DNA of 33,734 bases. Origin: Ministeria vibrans ATCC 50519. Its lineage: Eukaryota; Opisthokonta; Filasterea. The notes under the pieces are model-generated. The model was not told where the DNA came from. It ran no database searches and saw only the letters and a list, made by a program, of their open reading frames with translations. Below are positions 11,306 to 25,263 of the stretch, in pieces. The translations under genes and the position numbers were made by a program. Position 1 is the first letter of the stretch. Each line of letters starts with the position of its first letter. The DNA is taken from contig CALSCP010001426.1 of assembly GCA_943704425.1 (NCBI GenBank), positions 4,607-38,340 of the forward strand, given 5' to 3'.

Positions 11306-12052
11306 GAGAACAATATACTTTTAAAGTGAAACTTGAAAGAGTTCTTATAGCTAATCAAAAACTATTCACTGTTCTTTGTCGTTGACGTTCAGCCCCTCTT
11401 AAAAGGGCCAAACTCCCCGTTTTTGTTCTAGTGATCAATAATTTAGCTTTTACTTGCACACGTGCCCTCCAGTACTTGATTCCGCACCGCCTGTGCACGT
11501 CGCTGTCCCTCTGCTTGCTGTTCTGTCGTGAGGCGAACCGGAGAATGGTGAGTTGCCTTTTGATCTCCAACTCTTGCAAGTGCCCTTGTGCGCGCCCAAG
11601 CGAACCGTCTCTTTGAAATGGTCTCCCCGCTCGCCTCCGTGGTCAATGGGCCTCCTTTGCTGTGTGTCTGCCTTGTCTCGTTTTTTTCCATCTTTTTCGA
11701 AAGAACACGTCGCCACTTGCGACATGCTTGGCTTGGGCGCATCACGAAGGCACCCTGGGGCTTCCATGGCCGCGCATGTCACATGCATGCGCAGCAGCGA
11801 CCTGATTGTGCGGTGGTTCTCGCAGGCGCACTGGGACATGCGCTGAGTCGCTTTGCGTTGACATGTCAGCCTCAAGCACTCTCTTGGGCCCCACAAAACC
11901 CTTTTCCGCCCCTTAATGACAATCATGCGCCTGTGTGCAATTCTATTCCCCTCCATCCGCTACTCCTACGCGTACCTGTCGTCTTTTAACTTTTTTTTCT
12001 CGCACCGGACTTTTTTTTTTTCTGTGCGACTGACATTTTGGCGTAGGAGTCC
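11306..12052. promoter_or_regulatory. Divergent region of sialidase and GATA genes, with possible 5' intron
   Basis: The region separates the sialidase start (minus) from the GATA-factor coding start (plus). An ATG at 11545-11547 is followed at once by a strong donor (GTGAGT). A pyrimidine tract and GTAG acceptor lie at 12043-12046. Joining them gives an in-frame upstream start, so bases 11548-12046 may be a first intron. If so, the shared promoter lies within about 240 bp (11306-11544). No other gene is visible. Confidence 0.5.
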
Positions 12053-13284
12053 ATGCTGGACACCTCGCCGCCCGAGGTGACCCCGGAGGCGGGCGATTCT
12101 CTACAGCAAGCACCGCCAATGCCCCCCATGCGCCCCGCTATGCGTCCTATTCGCCCAAAGTCCAAGCATAAGCAAAAGTCGCGGTAAGTTTCAGTCGTCG
12201 CTCTGTCTCGTCGTGCAAGCGCCCCTGCTGCCGCTACGCGGCTGTGGAAGCATTAGTCATGTGTATGGCGTTTGTTTTGTGACTTTCCCTCTCAGTTTTT
12301 GCTCAAGTTCAGACACACTACTTCTTATCTCTCTCTCCTCTGTCTCTCTCATTAGGTATGTAAGACCAGGCAAATGTGATCATTGTAAAACGGAAAAGAC
12401 ACCGCTGTGGCGCAAGTGGGAAAACTTGACACTCTGCAACGCGTGCGGCCTCTGTACGTGATGCACCCTTGTGTGTGAACCACTCGCCTTCTAAACCATC
12501 TTCACTTTTTTTGTTGTAGACATGCGCGTGCACCATCAGAAGCGCAATCCCGAGGCTATTTTGGCGTTGCTTCCGGGCGGAAAAACACGGCCGGCAAAAG
12601 GCGAGGAGACAAAGAGGGAATCGGAAGAGGGCACGGCAACAACACACTCCAATTCCGATGTGTCTGCGTCGCACGAGGCGTCCGCGCCCGCACCAGCACA
12701 GTCGTCGTCCGCACCTCAACAACGGTCGTCATCGTCGTCGTCGTCGTCTTCGTCGTCTCAATTGTCACGGCGCGACGCCTCCTTGGCATCAGAGCTGATT
12801 CTTCCACGCCAACTACGAGATCGGTCCCTTCTGCGTCCCGTGGTTGCACCCCAGTCGCACCACCGCTCCTCCACCACCTCCTCCCCCGCCTCCACTGCCA
12901 CACGCACCAACTACACTGCCGCCACCACTGCGTTTGATGCGCTTTTTGAGTCGTCCGACGTATGTGCCGTCTGCCATGATCTCAACCTGCCAGCGGTATT
13001 TTACACCAATGGTCTGCCAAATTCATTCACACGTTTCTCTTACTGTATCGATTGTAGCGCATGGCATCACAGCCTTTGCCCTCCACGGCCGATCGCTCGC
13101 CCTGGGTTCAATGCGCCGATGTACGACTTGCATAATTCATTTTTTATTATAAATCTCATCTCTATTTTTAGTGTGACTTATGGTTTCATAAACTGTGCGT
13201 GTCAACTGAACTGGCGGCTTTGAGCGAGTACGAAATTACGCATTATCCGTTTGGGTGTCGCGATCACGATAAACGACGCGGGCG

Positions 13285-13322
<38 letters not shown>

Positions 13323-14029
13323 ACGCAACAACATCGGCAACAACAACAACAGCAACAGCAGCAGGGGCAACTGCAACCGTCTCTGCATCTGCTGCTGTTC
13401 CTGCTGCAGTAGCTACTGCTGCTGCTACTACTACCACTCCAGTGACGCACGCAATGACGCGTGGTACTGCATTGGGAACGAGTGGTGGGGCTATGACTGC
13501 TGTTGATGGATCTTTGGCGGGTGCGCAGCCTATGGCAGTGTGGCAGGTCAAAGAGGAACTGGAGACGCTGTGTGCTGCTGCTGCGGTGGCTGGAGATGGT
13601 AGTACCATGGCGGCGTCGTCATCGTCATCACTGGGGGGAACATTTGTGGACGAGCACGATGTGGACCAGGTGCGGTGCGTGACGCCCTTAGATCTTATGC
13701 TGGGCGGGGCGGGGTTAGCTGGTGTGGCAGGCCAGGGTTATAGTGGGGGTGCCGGTGGCGGCAATGGGCAGCGGACGGGTCTGAACAGCGGACGAAGCAG
13801 CATCGGCAGCACACTGGGCAGTCAGAGCACACGCAGCACGCCCGTTGAGGCACCTTTGACGTCACTTCTGCTGGCGGATACGCCCTCTGCTTCGACCCTT
13901 ATGGACACGACAGACACGGACGACTTCTTGCGCGACGTCGATGCGTCTCTGTCGCCTTACCTGCCTGAGGATAAGAGCAAGCTCAGCATTCTCGCTGCCA
14001 GTCTTAAGGCCATGGTGGACCTTGTCTAG
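12053..14029 (+). CDS. GATA-type zinc finger protein with PHD-like Cys/His region
   Basis: Exons are 12053-12183, 12356-12453, 12520 to about 13120, and 13172-14029. A start at 11545 through an upstream intron is possible. The GATA finger spans exons 2 to 4: CDHC, TPLWRK, then CNACGLYMRVHHQKRNPEAI. Its loop is 16 residues, one fewer than the common 17. A Ser-rich linker follows, then CAVC, CIDCSAWHHSLC and CDLWFHKLCV, which look like parts of a PHD-type zinc region. The last exon codes polyalanine and an acidic C terminus (TDTDDFLRDVDASL). The role is inferred as a DNA-binding regulator. The junction at 13120/13172 does not keep frame with the obvious splice sites, so the model there is unsettled. 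Confidence 0.75.
13287..13321 (+). repeat. (AGC)n repeat coding polyalanine
   Basis: About eleven AGC/GCA units are read in the Ala frame at the start of the last GATA-gene exon. More GC-rich and ACA-rich codon runs follow, giving Ala/Thr-rich protein. Confidence 0.95.
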
Positions 14030-14177
14030 ACACTTGAAAAATACACGACATTTATTGAACAGTTGACACACTAAAATTCAAATTTCAAATTTCAGGAGGG
14101 TGAGTCCTAATGAACTAATAAAGTTAATAGAAATAATTAATAATAAAAATAATATTTAAATATTATAATTATTTTTA

Positions 14178-14178
<1 letters not shown>

Positions 14179-14219
<41 letters not shown>
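14179..14219. repeat. (TTA)n microsatellite between convergent genes
   Basis: The tract lies in the 232-bp AT-rich gap between the 3' ends of the GATA gene (plus) and the large membrane protein gene (minus). No gene is visible in this gap. Confidence 0.95.
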
Positions 14220-14223
<4 letters not shown>

Positions 14224-14261
14224 TAAAATTAATTTTATTGTATGTATATTCACTGGAAGAA

Positions 14262-17200
14262 TTAGCGCCAAGCAACCTTGCCAACGGTGAGCAGTGCCTT
14301 GTCAAGCGCCGCGGAACGAGTGCCATCGCCCACCTTCCACTCGCCCGGTCGCTTCTCGCGCAACACTATGGACGTGACAAGCAAGGATATGCCGCTCTTG
14401 CTACAGCGCAGTCCAGGGCTCAGCGACACCTCATTGCGCCCAATGCATAGATGTAAACGGTCGGGCACGGCAACCACCGCTCCTTTGGCCAGCCCCACGC
14501 CGCCCGGTGATACCTCTGTGATGGTGCCTCGCTGGGCTCGCCGCAGTCGTAAGGTGCCGTTTAAAAAGGTTGGCGAGGCTGAGGCCGCGCCCCCTGACAC
14601 ATCCGGCTCCCATGCGTCAATGTTCGGCGGAATGATGCGGTCGAGCAGCGTCATAAAGTCATCGACGGCATGCATATTGGTGCGCACATCGCTGAGAAAG
14701 CGGGTGCGTGCCTCGAGAGCACGTGCCGCCAGTTCTTCGGGCGACGGCAGCACAAATGGAGGTACGGCCGCGTCGAGGAGTGTGGTGAGAGAGGCGCTGT
14801 TGGGCACGTAGGTGTCCTCTTCGAGAGCCTCCGTGTGGAGTACGTTAGGAACGTTGTCGCACACGCGAGTGCTCGCGAAGCGTTTGGTACTGTTATTTGA
14901 CGCGATCGTCTCGAGGAAAGACAGGCAGCGCAGCAGACCTGTCCAGCTACCGACGCGCGCTGCGCGACGCCACTCGGACAATTCACTGTGTAATTGACTG
15001 ATGGTAAATGCCTCGTAGCGAATGTAGTGCTCGAGGGCAATGAAAATATCGGCTCCATTGAGACGGGCCTCCATTTCGGCGACGGTGGTTGCACCCGCTC
15101 GAATGGTTCCCGAGAAGTGAGGTATGGCAAGCGACGAGCGCGTGCGACTGGGCATGGCAAGCGGCGCAGGACGCGAGGATTTGCGTGGGTTGCCCAGCGA
15201 GACGGCTGAGCGCGGCGGAATCTCGGGAATGGCGGTGTGCGCATGACCATCGACAGGGACACTGCTTATCTCGGGCAGCTGGTCACTGCCGGTGTCGTTG
15301 GACGAGACGTCGGTGATGTCTGCGCCATCCTCGAGCGCGTCGAGTTCCAGCCGTGTGTCAGGCACGGTTGTGCCAGCACCTCTGTTCAACTGCGACGATA
15401 CTGATGTCGTCGCCCCAACCGCCGCGAGTGCGGTGTTGTCCGGCTCGACGTCGGCAGTACTTGTGGGAACAGTATCGACCACACTTGCATAGGCTGGAGC
15501 CGGTCCAAGATCCGCCATCTCCTCCTGGTCATCCTCTGTGTCTGCCCCGGCTGCTGTTGCCTCTTCTTGGATGTACCTGAGTGGTGGTGGCACCGGCGGC
15601 ACATCCGTCTCAAGCTCGTCGTCGGGCTGCGCCACAACGACCATTTTTACGCGACGCTGCCAGGCGGCGCGCCGTTCCATCCAACTCCCCATCATCACGC
15701 CGGCGTCAACCAGAGTTCTCTCGACAGCCAGCAGACGTCGCTTGACGGCTTGGCGATCGCGGGCAACATCGGAAGCTTTGGCATACATGACGATGAGCAT
15801 GGCCAACACGCCAAAAATGACAAGGTAGCCACAGAGCAGCATCACATAGACACGACCCGACGTGGTCGAGCGGAAGACTGTCTGAGCGAGCAGCAGCGAG
15901 AGCGCGGTCCATGCCGACAGAGCATAGCCGGTCGCCTTTACCAGCCACATGGCCGTCGAGTTGACGGGTGCGTAGCCGTAGAGGCGGGGAAAGAGAGCGA
16001 GGGAAAAAAGGAGAACAAGCGAGAGCGCAAGCAAAAGAGAGAGTGCGACCACGGGCGCCTGAGATCCGAGAAAGACGGCACATATGACCATCATGGCCTT
16101 GATCAGACTGCTGAGCGCCGAGAAAAGACGAGCCGTGCGCAAGTCTACGTCGGCCGTGCCATCACTCAGTCGGTAGCTAATGCCCAAAATGACGGCGGTG
16201 ATGGTGTACCAGGCAAAAGCAAAGAATCCCACGGCAGCCATGGTGGAGTGCGAGCCGGTCCAGCACACAACAGAAGGATCGTCGCGGAGCAGTGCGGGCG
16301 CCGCGTTGGTGCAGGCGAGCACGGAGAGTAAGCTCTCGCAGACGGTAACAAAGAGCACGTCGCCCAGAAGAGAGGCAAGCAGTCGCCAGCCAACGGACTT
16401 GCGAACGGTGTCGCGGGGCACGTGATCAACGACCCGCTCAAGCACTTCGGGCGCCGAAATGGTCAAGACCCACAGGGCAAAGAGCGCCACGGCCAGCCAC
16501 AGGCGTACTTCGACCGAGCCAAATCCGTCGTTGAAAAGGAGGCCACGTGCCGCCGTCTCAAGACCGTGTGCCAGCGGAATCAACAGGTTAGGCAATGAGA
16601 AGGAGAGCGCAACCAACTGGAGCGTCTCCAACAGCTCGCCTGCCAGCACAAGCACATTAGCCCAGTTCCAGCGGACAAACTTGAAAGGCTCGGCGGGCGC
16701 CTCGCGCGCTGATTGACGAGGCAGCAGAACGAGAAGGGTACCAAGGAGGGCTAAGCTAAAAGAGAGGGTGGCCACGAGAGGCAGGGACACATTACCCGCT
16801 GCAATCCAGCTCGATGCGAGGTCGAGTGTAAACCAGAGAGGGAAGGCCATGGAGAGGACTGCAAGCACGGCTGCCACCACAACCGAGAGAGTCGCCGAAA
16901 AGTGCTCTTTGAGAGCGCGCTGAAAGGCCTCGACAGGGAGCAATGCGGACCAGAGCAGCGTCGCAACCAGGAAGCGATAGGTGCTCCAGCGCGTGAGGAG
17001 CGACAAAGCCTGTGAGATGTCCTCGAGCACGTCGGGTGGATACTCAAGAGCCCGATCACGCGCGAGTCGCCACGAGCGCTGTTGGAAGAGATCACGAGCA
17101 AGGTCGGAGAGAAGTGGAAGGGCACGCCACACACACACCAGAGTGAGAAGAATGGAGAAGACCCCGGCAGCGTCGCGAGCGTATTCGCGCAGGGATTCAA

Positions 17201-19903
17201 TGGCAATGTCACGACGGTCGTACCAACGGCGCTGAGTGTCGCGCACGAGCTGGGGAAAGCGATAGATGCCAAAGAGATTGAGAAGCACAAGCGAGGCGTA
17301 CACAAAGGAACCGTGTGTGAGGCACGCGACCACCACGGAGCGAGTTTCGGCACGCGTCCGCGACGACAAACCCGTCTCGCTGGCCCACAGGGGTACGGAT
17401 GGTGACTTGAAGTCAGCAAGATCGGAGTGTACCTGTTCAAGAACACTCGCCAAGGATGCTTCATCCTTGGCAAGTGTCATCAGGTTGGCACGGTGGCACG
17501 TGTCGTCGGGTCGGCGCACAAAAGCCACCTCGTGCTTGAGACGTGCCTGAAGGAGACGTACACGTTCGCTTCGTTCGAGCCAGACAAGTTTGTGGAGCAG
17601 GTGACCAAACCGAGCAGACTCTCCAAGCGACCCAAGTTCGTTGTGGGCGTCAAGCTGCGCCTGAAGCAATTCCACGTAGCGCGAGTGGAGTGCGTCACGC
17701 AGGGAAAGCGAGTACGCTGTGCGTTTGATGGATGTGCTCAGCAAATCTGCCGCCTGGGCGAGCGCTTCGGCGCGCTCTGCCTCGACAATGCCCAAGACCG
17801 TCTCGACAATGCGGCGCTGGCGGCGATGGTCGTGGTGGACGTCATCTTCGAGAAGATGCACAAAGATGGCAATGGGACGGGCACACACAAGGACAAGGAA
17901 AAGAAGGAGATGCACCAGGTCGATGAGAAAGAGACGCGCCTCGCTGACCACTGTGATTTCAAACTCCTTGTAAAAATCGGAGGAGGAAGCAAGCGCACCC
18001 AAGAGTGACATAGTGCGCAGGCCCGTGAGTGCCAGAAACAGGGCAATGGCAAGCAAAGGAATGTCAATGAGGAGCAGGGCAAACTGAGTGGCGATTTTGC
18101 GACGGAGGGGCCAGGCACTGAGCGATGTGACAGGGGACGCCTCGAGAGCCGCACGTTGTCCAAAAGGCGAGTGGTCGGTGGGCATGGCGGAGGCGGTGAT
18201 GGAGGCACCTGCGTCAATACCAGCACGGAGGGCGGCAGCCGTTGCTTGCTGCGCCTGGCGACGGGCACGTTCAGATGCCCACTTGGCACGTACCTTGCGG
18301 ATGGTGCGGACGAGAGGAGGAGAACGCCAGAGGGTAACAAAGACGAACAGCGCTAGCAACAGTACGCAGGGGTCGACGAGCGTCACAAAGGCATGGTAGA
18401 CGAGGCGGAGGCGAACGTCGTGTTGGCGTGTGCGACTGTCGTGACTGCTGGCGTTGTCGGAGTCGAAGGGACGCGCAAAGAAGCGGCCGCGGTACGGAGC
18501 GGCGACAATGGCACAGAGGAGACAAGGCACGTCGAGGACGAAAAGACCCGCCTCAATGAAGATGAGCTCGCGTACGTTGTTCTGCGTCCACTTCCAGTTG
18601 ATGTGACGCACCTGATCGACGGCAAAGTAGAGTCGCCAGGTGAGCAGAGCCAAGGGCAACACCGCAATGGTGGCAATGTCTGCGACGAGCAGAAGGAGGT
18701 TTTCAAAGACAAGGCTACGCGCGTCGCGAAACATGGAACTTGTCCAGGTTTTGTCGCCGGGAAGAGCATGACGGCGCAGATCGCGCACGAGAAAGGGCAG
18801 ACGGGTGGTGCAGCAGAGAGCAAGACCAAGGAGAAGACAGGGCAGGTCGGCAAAGAGGACGAGAAAGCAGTGGCGTACAATGACAAAGCGCATCCTCAGA
18901 CCCAACTTGTCCCCCTTGACAGCGGCCATTTTCGCGCGGACTAGGCGATGTCGCCACGACAGCAGCACAATAATTCCGGTGGGCACAAAAACCAAGTCGA
19001 CAAAGAGCATTGCAAAGTGTCGCAGGATGATGGAGCGGTAGTCCCAGACAATACTTGAATTGTGTTGTTTGACAGCCCGCAAGTCGCGCCAGAGTGCCAG
19101 GCACCGCCAACCAGTAACGTGAAGCACAAGGAAGGGTGGCAGAACAAACACCAGGTCAAAGACAACCAGGCAAAACATCTGAACACAGAGAAAGCGACTG
19201 AAAGACGAAAATAAAAAGGGGAAAACGAGAGCGAGAGCAAAGTGAGAAGAGGTACGGAGAGCGAAGTGTGTATGTGCGTGAGAAAAAGAAGTGGGAGGGA
19301 CAAAGTGATAGAGAGTGAGTTTGAAATTTGAGAGAGTGTGTTTGAGAGAGAGAAAGAGAGAAAGAGATAAAGAGAGTGAGAGAGAGTGAGAGTGAGAGAG
19401 AGTGAGAGAGAGTGAGAGAGAAAATGATGGAGAGAGATACAAAGATAACAAAATAAGAGAATAACAGAAGAACGTAACAAAGTATGAGAGAGAGAGAAGA
19501 AGCGACAAAGAGAAGAGGAAGAGAAAAGTAGCAAAGTGGAAGAAGATAACAAAGTGATAGAAACAGAGAGCGCAAGAAAGAGAAACAGAGAAATAGAGAG
19601 AGTGCGTGCCCGACAGAGGACAGACGGTGACAGGCACCGTGTAGAAGTGTGCGCAGCCTTACTCGCAATCCCAGTCAGTCAATTCTTTGACGAGTGTTCG
19701 GAATTTGTAGACAGTCAGAAAGACAACGAGCCCGCAGACAAGGCATATCCCATCCAAGAGACGCTCCCCAAGAAACTCGAGCACCGTCCATATCGACCAC
19801 AGCGCCTACATCGCCAGAAGTGTGAGTTTCAAAAAAACCGATTCTTATTTTGGAAGAGGCAAACCTTCTTGATCACCCAGGCGACCGCCTCAATGAGTTC
19901 CAT
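14262..19903 (-). CDS. Very large polytopic membrane protein, unknown family
   Basis: Three exons (19903-19865, 19805-19663, 19197-14262) close in phase and give 1705 residues. The open frame continues upstream through the CT-rich intron 19198-19662, but that stretch is a translated repeat rather than protein. The true start is MELIEAVAWVIKK. By eye the N-terminal two thirds holds at least twenty hydrophobic helices. Early helices repeat a motif with an acidic residue near a Pro: LFVDLVFVP, LFADLPCLLL, VLDVPCLLC, TLVDPCVLLL, LLIDIPLLAI, FLIDLVHLLL. A charged, probably helical segment (about LLEDDVHHDHRRQRR onward) divides two membrane blocks. The last 450 or so residues are soluble and acidic to Ser/Thr-rich. 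I do not recognise the family. Transport or sensing would be a guess. Confidence 0.75.
19198..19662 (-). repeat. CT-rich low-complexity intron
   Basis: This is intron 2 of the large membrane protein gene. On the coding strand it is a long pyrimidine tract of CTCT and CACTCTCT units, broken by CTATCACTTTGT and related words. Related words appear in the intron of the neighbouring gene at 20809-21162. Confidence 0.85.
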
Positions 19904-20266
19904 GGTCGCAGACTTGGAGGATGGTGATGGGGGAGAGAGCCTCGACCGACACGGCAAGAAAGCAAATAATATGAATGAGTAGAATCGATATTCGATGGTC
20001 GAACGACGGATGAATTCAAATTGGCTCGCTCATCAAGATCGGCGCGCGCCCCTCTCGCACGCTCCACCGCCTTCACGCGACCCCCCTCCCTTCTGCCCTC
20101 AACGTGGCAGTTTCTTTTTCTTTTTTCTTCTTTTTGTGTATCGCTCAAGTGGTACGCGGTGACTTGTCCGGTGAGGAGTGATTGTCGAGTGACAGTCGAG
20201 CTTAACGACAAAGTATGAAAATACATTCATTTCAATTTTTAATTATTTTTCTCTGTGTGTCTCAGT
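19904..20266. promoter_or_regulatory. Divergent promoter region
   Basis: The 363-bp gap separates the starts of the large membrane protein gene (minus) and the TMUB-like gene (plus). A CTCAG immediately before the plus-strand ATG could be the acceptor of a 5' untranslated intron. I see no TATA box or inverted repeat that I can defend. Confidence 0.45.
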
Positions 20267-21370
<1,104 letters not shown>

Positions 21371-21489
21371 GAAGCGCATGTTTGCTATGCGAAAGATACG
21401 AAGGCCCTGTAGGGGCTTGAGAGTGACCAGGTTGTATGATTTGTTGTGACTTTTTGACGTATGAACACTATTATTATACTTTTGTCTTT

Positions 21490-24400
21490 TTATTGTTCGG
21501 TAGAGATGATGCTGACGATTGAGTCTTGGACAGTGTCGGTATTGGCGGCGGTTGATGGGTCGCCTGGTGTTATAGCTGCAGCTGTTGGTTGCGGAGATGC
21601 CTTGCCTGGGCTGGTATTGCTGTTGCTGTCGCTGAAAGAAAAGGGCGACGGAGAGTCGACGTGGAGGAGGTACTCGAGGACGTGGAGAGGTGGTGTGTCA
21701 AGGTCGTCATTGGCGCACGAACGTAGTGACTGGGCGAGAAGCACAACGTTCTCGGACGAGCAAGCGGATGAGAGACTGTCGTGCGGTGGTTCTTGATGTG
21801 CGCCAATAGGCGACGCAAGAGGCGAAAGCAGAATGCCGGGTGTGCTCCAAACGGACTCGCCGCTCCCTGCATCGTCATTGTACTCGTCTTCTCGGTCGCT
21901 GTTGTCGGTGTCGTTGACGACTCTGTTGTTGTTGTTGTTGTCTTGCTCGCGTACGCTGATCATGTTGCTGCGTGCCAAGGAAGGAGAGCGCTCTGGCAGC
22001 GGGTGAAGAGGGCCGCCAAAGTAATTCGATGATTTGCGGGTTGGGTCACGATGGGCGCGTTTTGACGCGAGGCTGTTGCTGTGAAGATTGTCGCGATCGT
22101 TGTCTTGCGCCTTCTCATTGATGTCGTCGAGCTGAAGAGATGAAGTATTGATGTCGTCGAGAAGAGATGAATTCAAAGGCTTGGGCTGGGAATTGGCATC
22201 TTGGGGAGCGGACGTGGTCACGAGACGAGTGCGTTGACGGATGGAGGTGGACGCCTGTTTTGTTCGCGAGCGAGCCGAGCGGGTGCGACGTGAGATGGGC
22301 GAAAGCGATGCGCGCGTGTCTGTCTCGATAGACGAAGGGTTCAGCGCGCGTGTCACCCAGCTGGGCAGTTCAGTGTTGTGAGGAGTGTCAGCTGCAAAAT
22401 TGCGCGTCGCCATGGCAGATTGGCGCGCGAGCACGTGCATTGAGCGGGAGGCGTTCCATTCAAATCCCACGGCATGCAGCTGCTTGATTTGCTCATGCGT
22501 CAGCTGCCCTTGTTTGGCGCGATAGCGAACGTTTGAGATCCACCTAAAAAAGAAATATTATAATGCCGTAAAAAAAAAGATTAATCATGAAAAAATAATA
22601 GTGAGTGAACGATTCAATTGCTTACTTTCCAAATCCTACGTCAAACTTGGCATTGCGCTGCAGGAAAAAAATAATAATAATGAATAAAAATTATAATTAT
22701 AATGAATAACAATAATAATCAGAATAATTATTATAATAATATTATTCTGTTTTTTTTTCGTTGTTCGGCGGGGGTTTCAGATGATCATGACTGTACCGGC
22801 ACGTGACAGTGGCCATATGTACTCTTCCAAACGCGCAATCGTGCAAGGTTGTCATCCCAATTGTGTTGCCGACTCACGATGCGGGTGTCTTGGGCGGTCG
22901 ATGAAGCTGACGAAAGCGTGCGCTTAAATGGAGTTGTCGAGGTCGAGGTCGAGACGAGTGACGCCGATGACGTTGACTTGGTGCTCATACTGCCGTTGTC
23001 AACGTCGCGGGGTGGGGTCATTGGCTTTAATACGTCATGCGTATCATGGCACGGCCAGTCGCCCGGAGCCTTTTGCATGACGCCTGCCGCGGGAGATGTC
23101 GGGTCTGGAGAGGGTTGCGGGAGTCTCGTCGTGGACCAGTCAAAATTGATAGAGGCCATGAGGCGTATTTTGCGAGCACGATGGGTGTAGGCGAAGCTGT
23201 TGAACATCATGCGCTCGTTGATTACAAAGAAGTGCAGTTTCTCGTCGTGTGAGCGAGGTACATTACTGGTGCCTGTGCGCGCGTAGTAGACTTGGAGCTC
23301 CTCAAAGTGTTTGAGCCATTGAGTTGGAAGCACCTGCAATGAATCGAGTGAAAAAATACAAAAATTATTGATATAAAATGTAATAATAATAATAATAATA
23401 ATAATTAATTATTATTATTATTATAATAATAAATTATTATTATTGTAGCGCGCACCTCTGCGTCAGGAATGTCTGGGTGACTGTCGACGTCGTCAAACGT
23501 GTGTGAGCCCATCTCATCTTCATGAGAGTTGTACTTGTCGTATCGAACGCGTTTTTGCTTTATGCGACGATGCCTGGGGTGTGGACGGCCGCGGTGACGG
23601 TACACGCGGCGTCGACCAACCGCAAACATGGCGGGTTCTTCATCGCCCGGTTTCCACACGTCTTCTTGTGAACTCGAGTCTTCTGCATAAACTCGTTGCT
23701 TGACGTCTTCGTCCTCGTCACTGTCGTCCTCGTCACTGTCGTCGTACCATGAGGCAAGAAGGGTAGTGCTGCTACTGGAGACTGTTGTCGAACCACCCGA
23801 CGAGGCGCTTGACGGCGACGGATCAATTGAATGATCTGCATGAGAGGTGTTTTTCGTCGTTGGGGTGCCTATGGGAGTCGACCTTGAGAAGCTCGCAGCG
23901 GGACAATGAGAGGGGCGTTTGCGCTTTCGGCCCTGCTTCAAAGTGCTTGTTATGGGTTCATTGCTTGATGTGGGGGGTTCGTTTGAGGAAGGGCGGCGTC
24001 GACCGGTGGTTTGAGCGCTCGTGTCTTCGATGTCTTCTTCTTCAACGTCATTCACTTCGTCGTCGTCTTTGTCAGCGCTAGCTGCTTGCTTGCTGTGTCG
24101 CGTCAAGGGAATCATTGGGTTGCTATAACTGTTTGGCGTGACATGGGAGGTTGGCGTGGGTGGTGTCTTGTCGCGAGTGATCATGAGGCGAAGCGGTGAG
24201 GCGATTTGTCGAGTTTCGTTTGCGGTTCGACGCTGTTTTTGCCACAGTCGCTCGGAGTGCGTCGGCAAGGCTTGTGTGCACGTCATTGGTGCCGATGCAA
24301 GAGGAGGTGTGGAGCTTTCGGCGCAAAATGCATTGCGTGTCTCGTTCGAGACGTCGCAGCCGTCGAGTGGAGCGATACGAGGTGCAAGCAAATCTTTGGT

Positions 24401-24841
24401 GTTTTGCGTTTGCGTTCGCGTCGGCAGATGCATGTCACTGGAGACTTGAGTGCCAGATCGCATAGAGTCGCGTAAGTGCAACCCTTGAGCGCCAAGCAAC
24501 GGTTCCGCAGGTGATTCGCGTATATCCCGTGAGACTGTGGCGACGGCAACGGCGGAAGTAGAACGTGTCGAGCGACCTGTTTTTTTTGTCACTAGGACTG
24601 CAGCAGCGCCTGTTGCTTCGGTGGCTGACGGCGGTGCTTGTGGGGAATGGGTAGGGTATTGTTGTGTCTGAGTAGTATTGGTGCGCGATGCAGTTCCGGG
24701 AGAGCGCCGAAGAGAAGCGCGAGTCGCAGGAAGAGAAGCGTCCGAGTGACGCAGGCTGCGAGCGGCAGCTGGCGGCGTTCCAGCGCGACTCTGCTGCAAC
24801 GACTGCAAGTATTGCATACTACGCATCGAGTCGCGCCCCAT
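21490..24841 (-). CDS. Helicase-associated (HA) domain protein
   Basis: Four exons (24841-23456, 23333-22797, 22657-22626, 22543-21490) close in phase and give 1002 residues. The start at MGRDSMRS is preferred over an in-frame upstream ATG followed by a Phe run. The first 460 residues are disordered, Ser/Thr-rich, with acidic blocks (DDSDEDDSDEDEDV) and a basic RKRKRPSH patch. Two helicase-associated (HA)-type repeats follow. One is at about 463-530 (WLKHFEELQVYYARTGTSNV to INFDWS). The other is split over exons 2 to 4 (WDDNLARLRVWKSTYGHCHV, FGKWISNVRYRAKQGQL, LHAVGFEWN). The rest is again disordered. The HA repeat is a small helical, likely nucleic-acid-binding module. No helicase core is present, so this is a stand-alone HA protein of unknown role, probably nuclear. 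Confidence 0.8.
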
Positions 24842-25200
24842 ACGGAAGAAAAAAAAGTGATACAATTATAGTCTTGAAAAATCAAAAATCAGTTGAGAAA
24901 AAAAGCGCAAAAATAATTATTAACAATAATAATTATTATTATTAAAAAAAAATTTCTTCAATAGAAGATTATTATTATGATAATATTTTTTGAAAGTGGT
25001 TGTAAGATGTTTGTGTTGTCGATGTCGACGTCGTCGTCACTTTTGGTTTATGATTGATATGATTGTAATAAATTGGAAATGTCTTCTTCTTCAAAATAAT
25101 TATTATCAATAATAATTATGATAAATTATTTTATTTTTATTATTATCGGCGTGTCATGATTGTGCTAGTTTCAAAGTCTATCTAAGCAACAACAACAACA

Positions 25201-25263
<63 letters not shown>

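Noticed and set aside
12844-13152. Proline-rich plus-strand ORF
   Set aside because: It is an off-frame reading of the Ser-rich linker of the GATA protein.
19198-19637. N-terminal extension of the large membrane protein made of Ser/Leu repeats
   Set aside because: It is a translated CT-rich intron. Exons at 19903-19865 and 19805-19663 supply a better start in phase.
25200-25262. Possible CRISPR-like or satellite array
   Set aside because: It is a simple (ATT)n microsatellite with no spacers.
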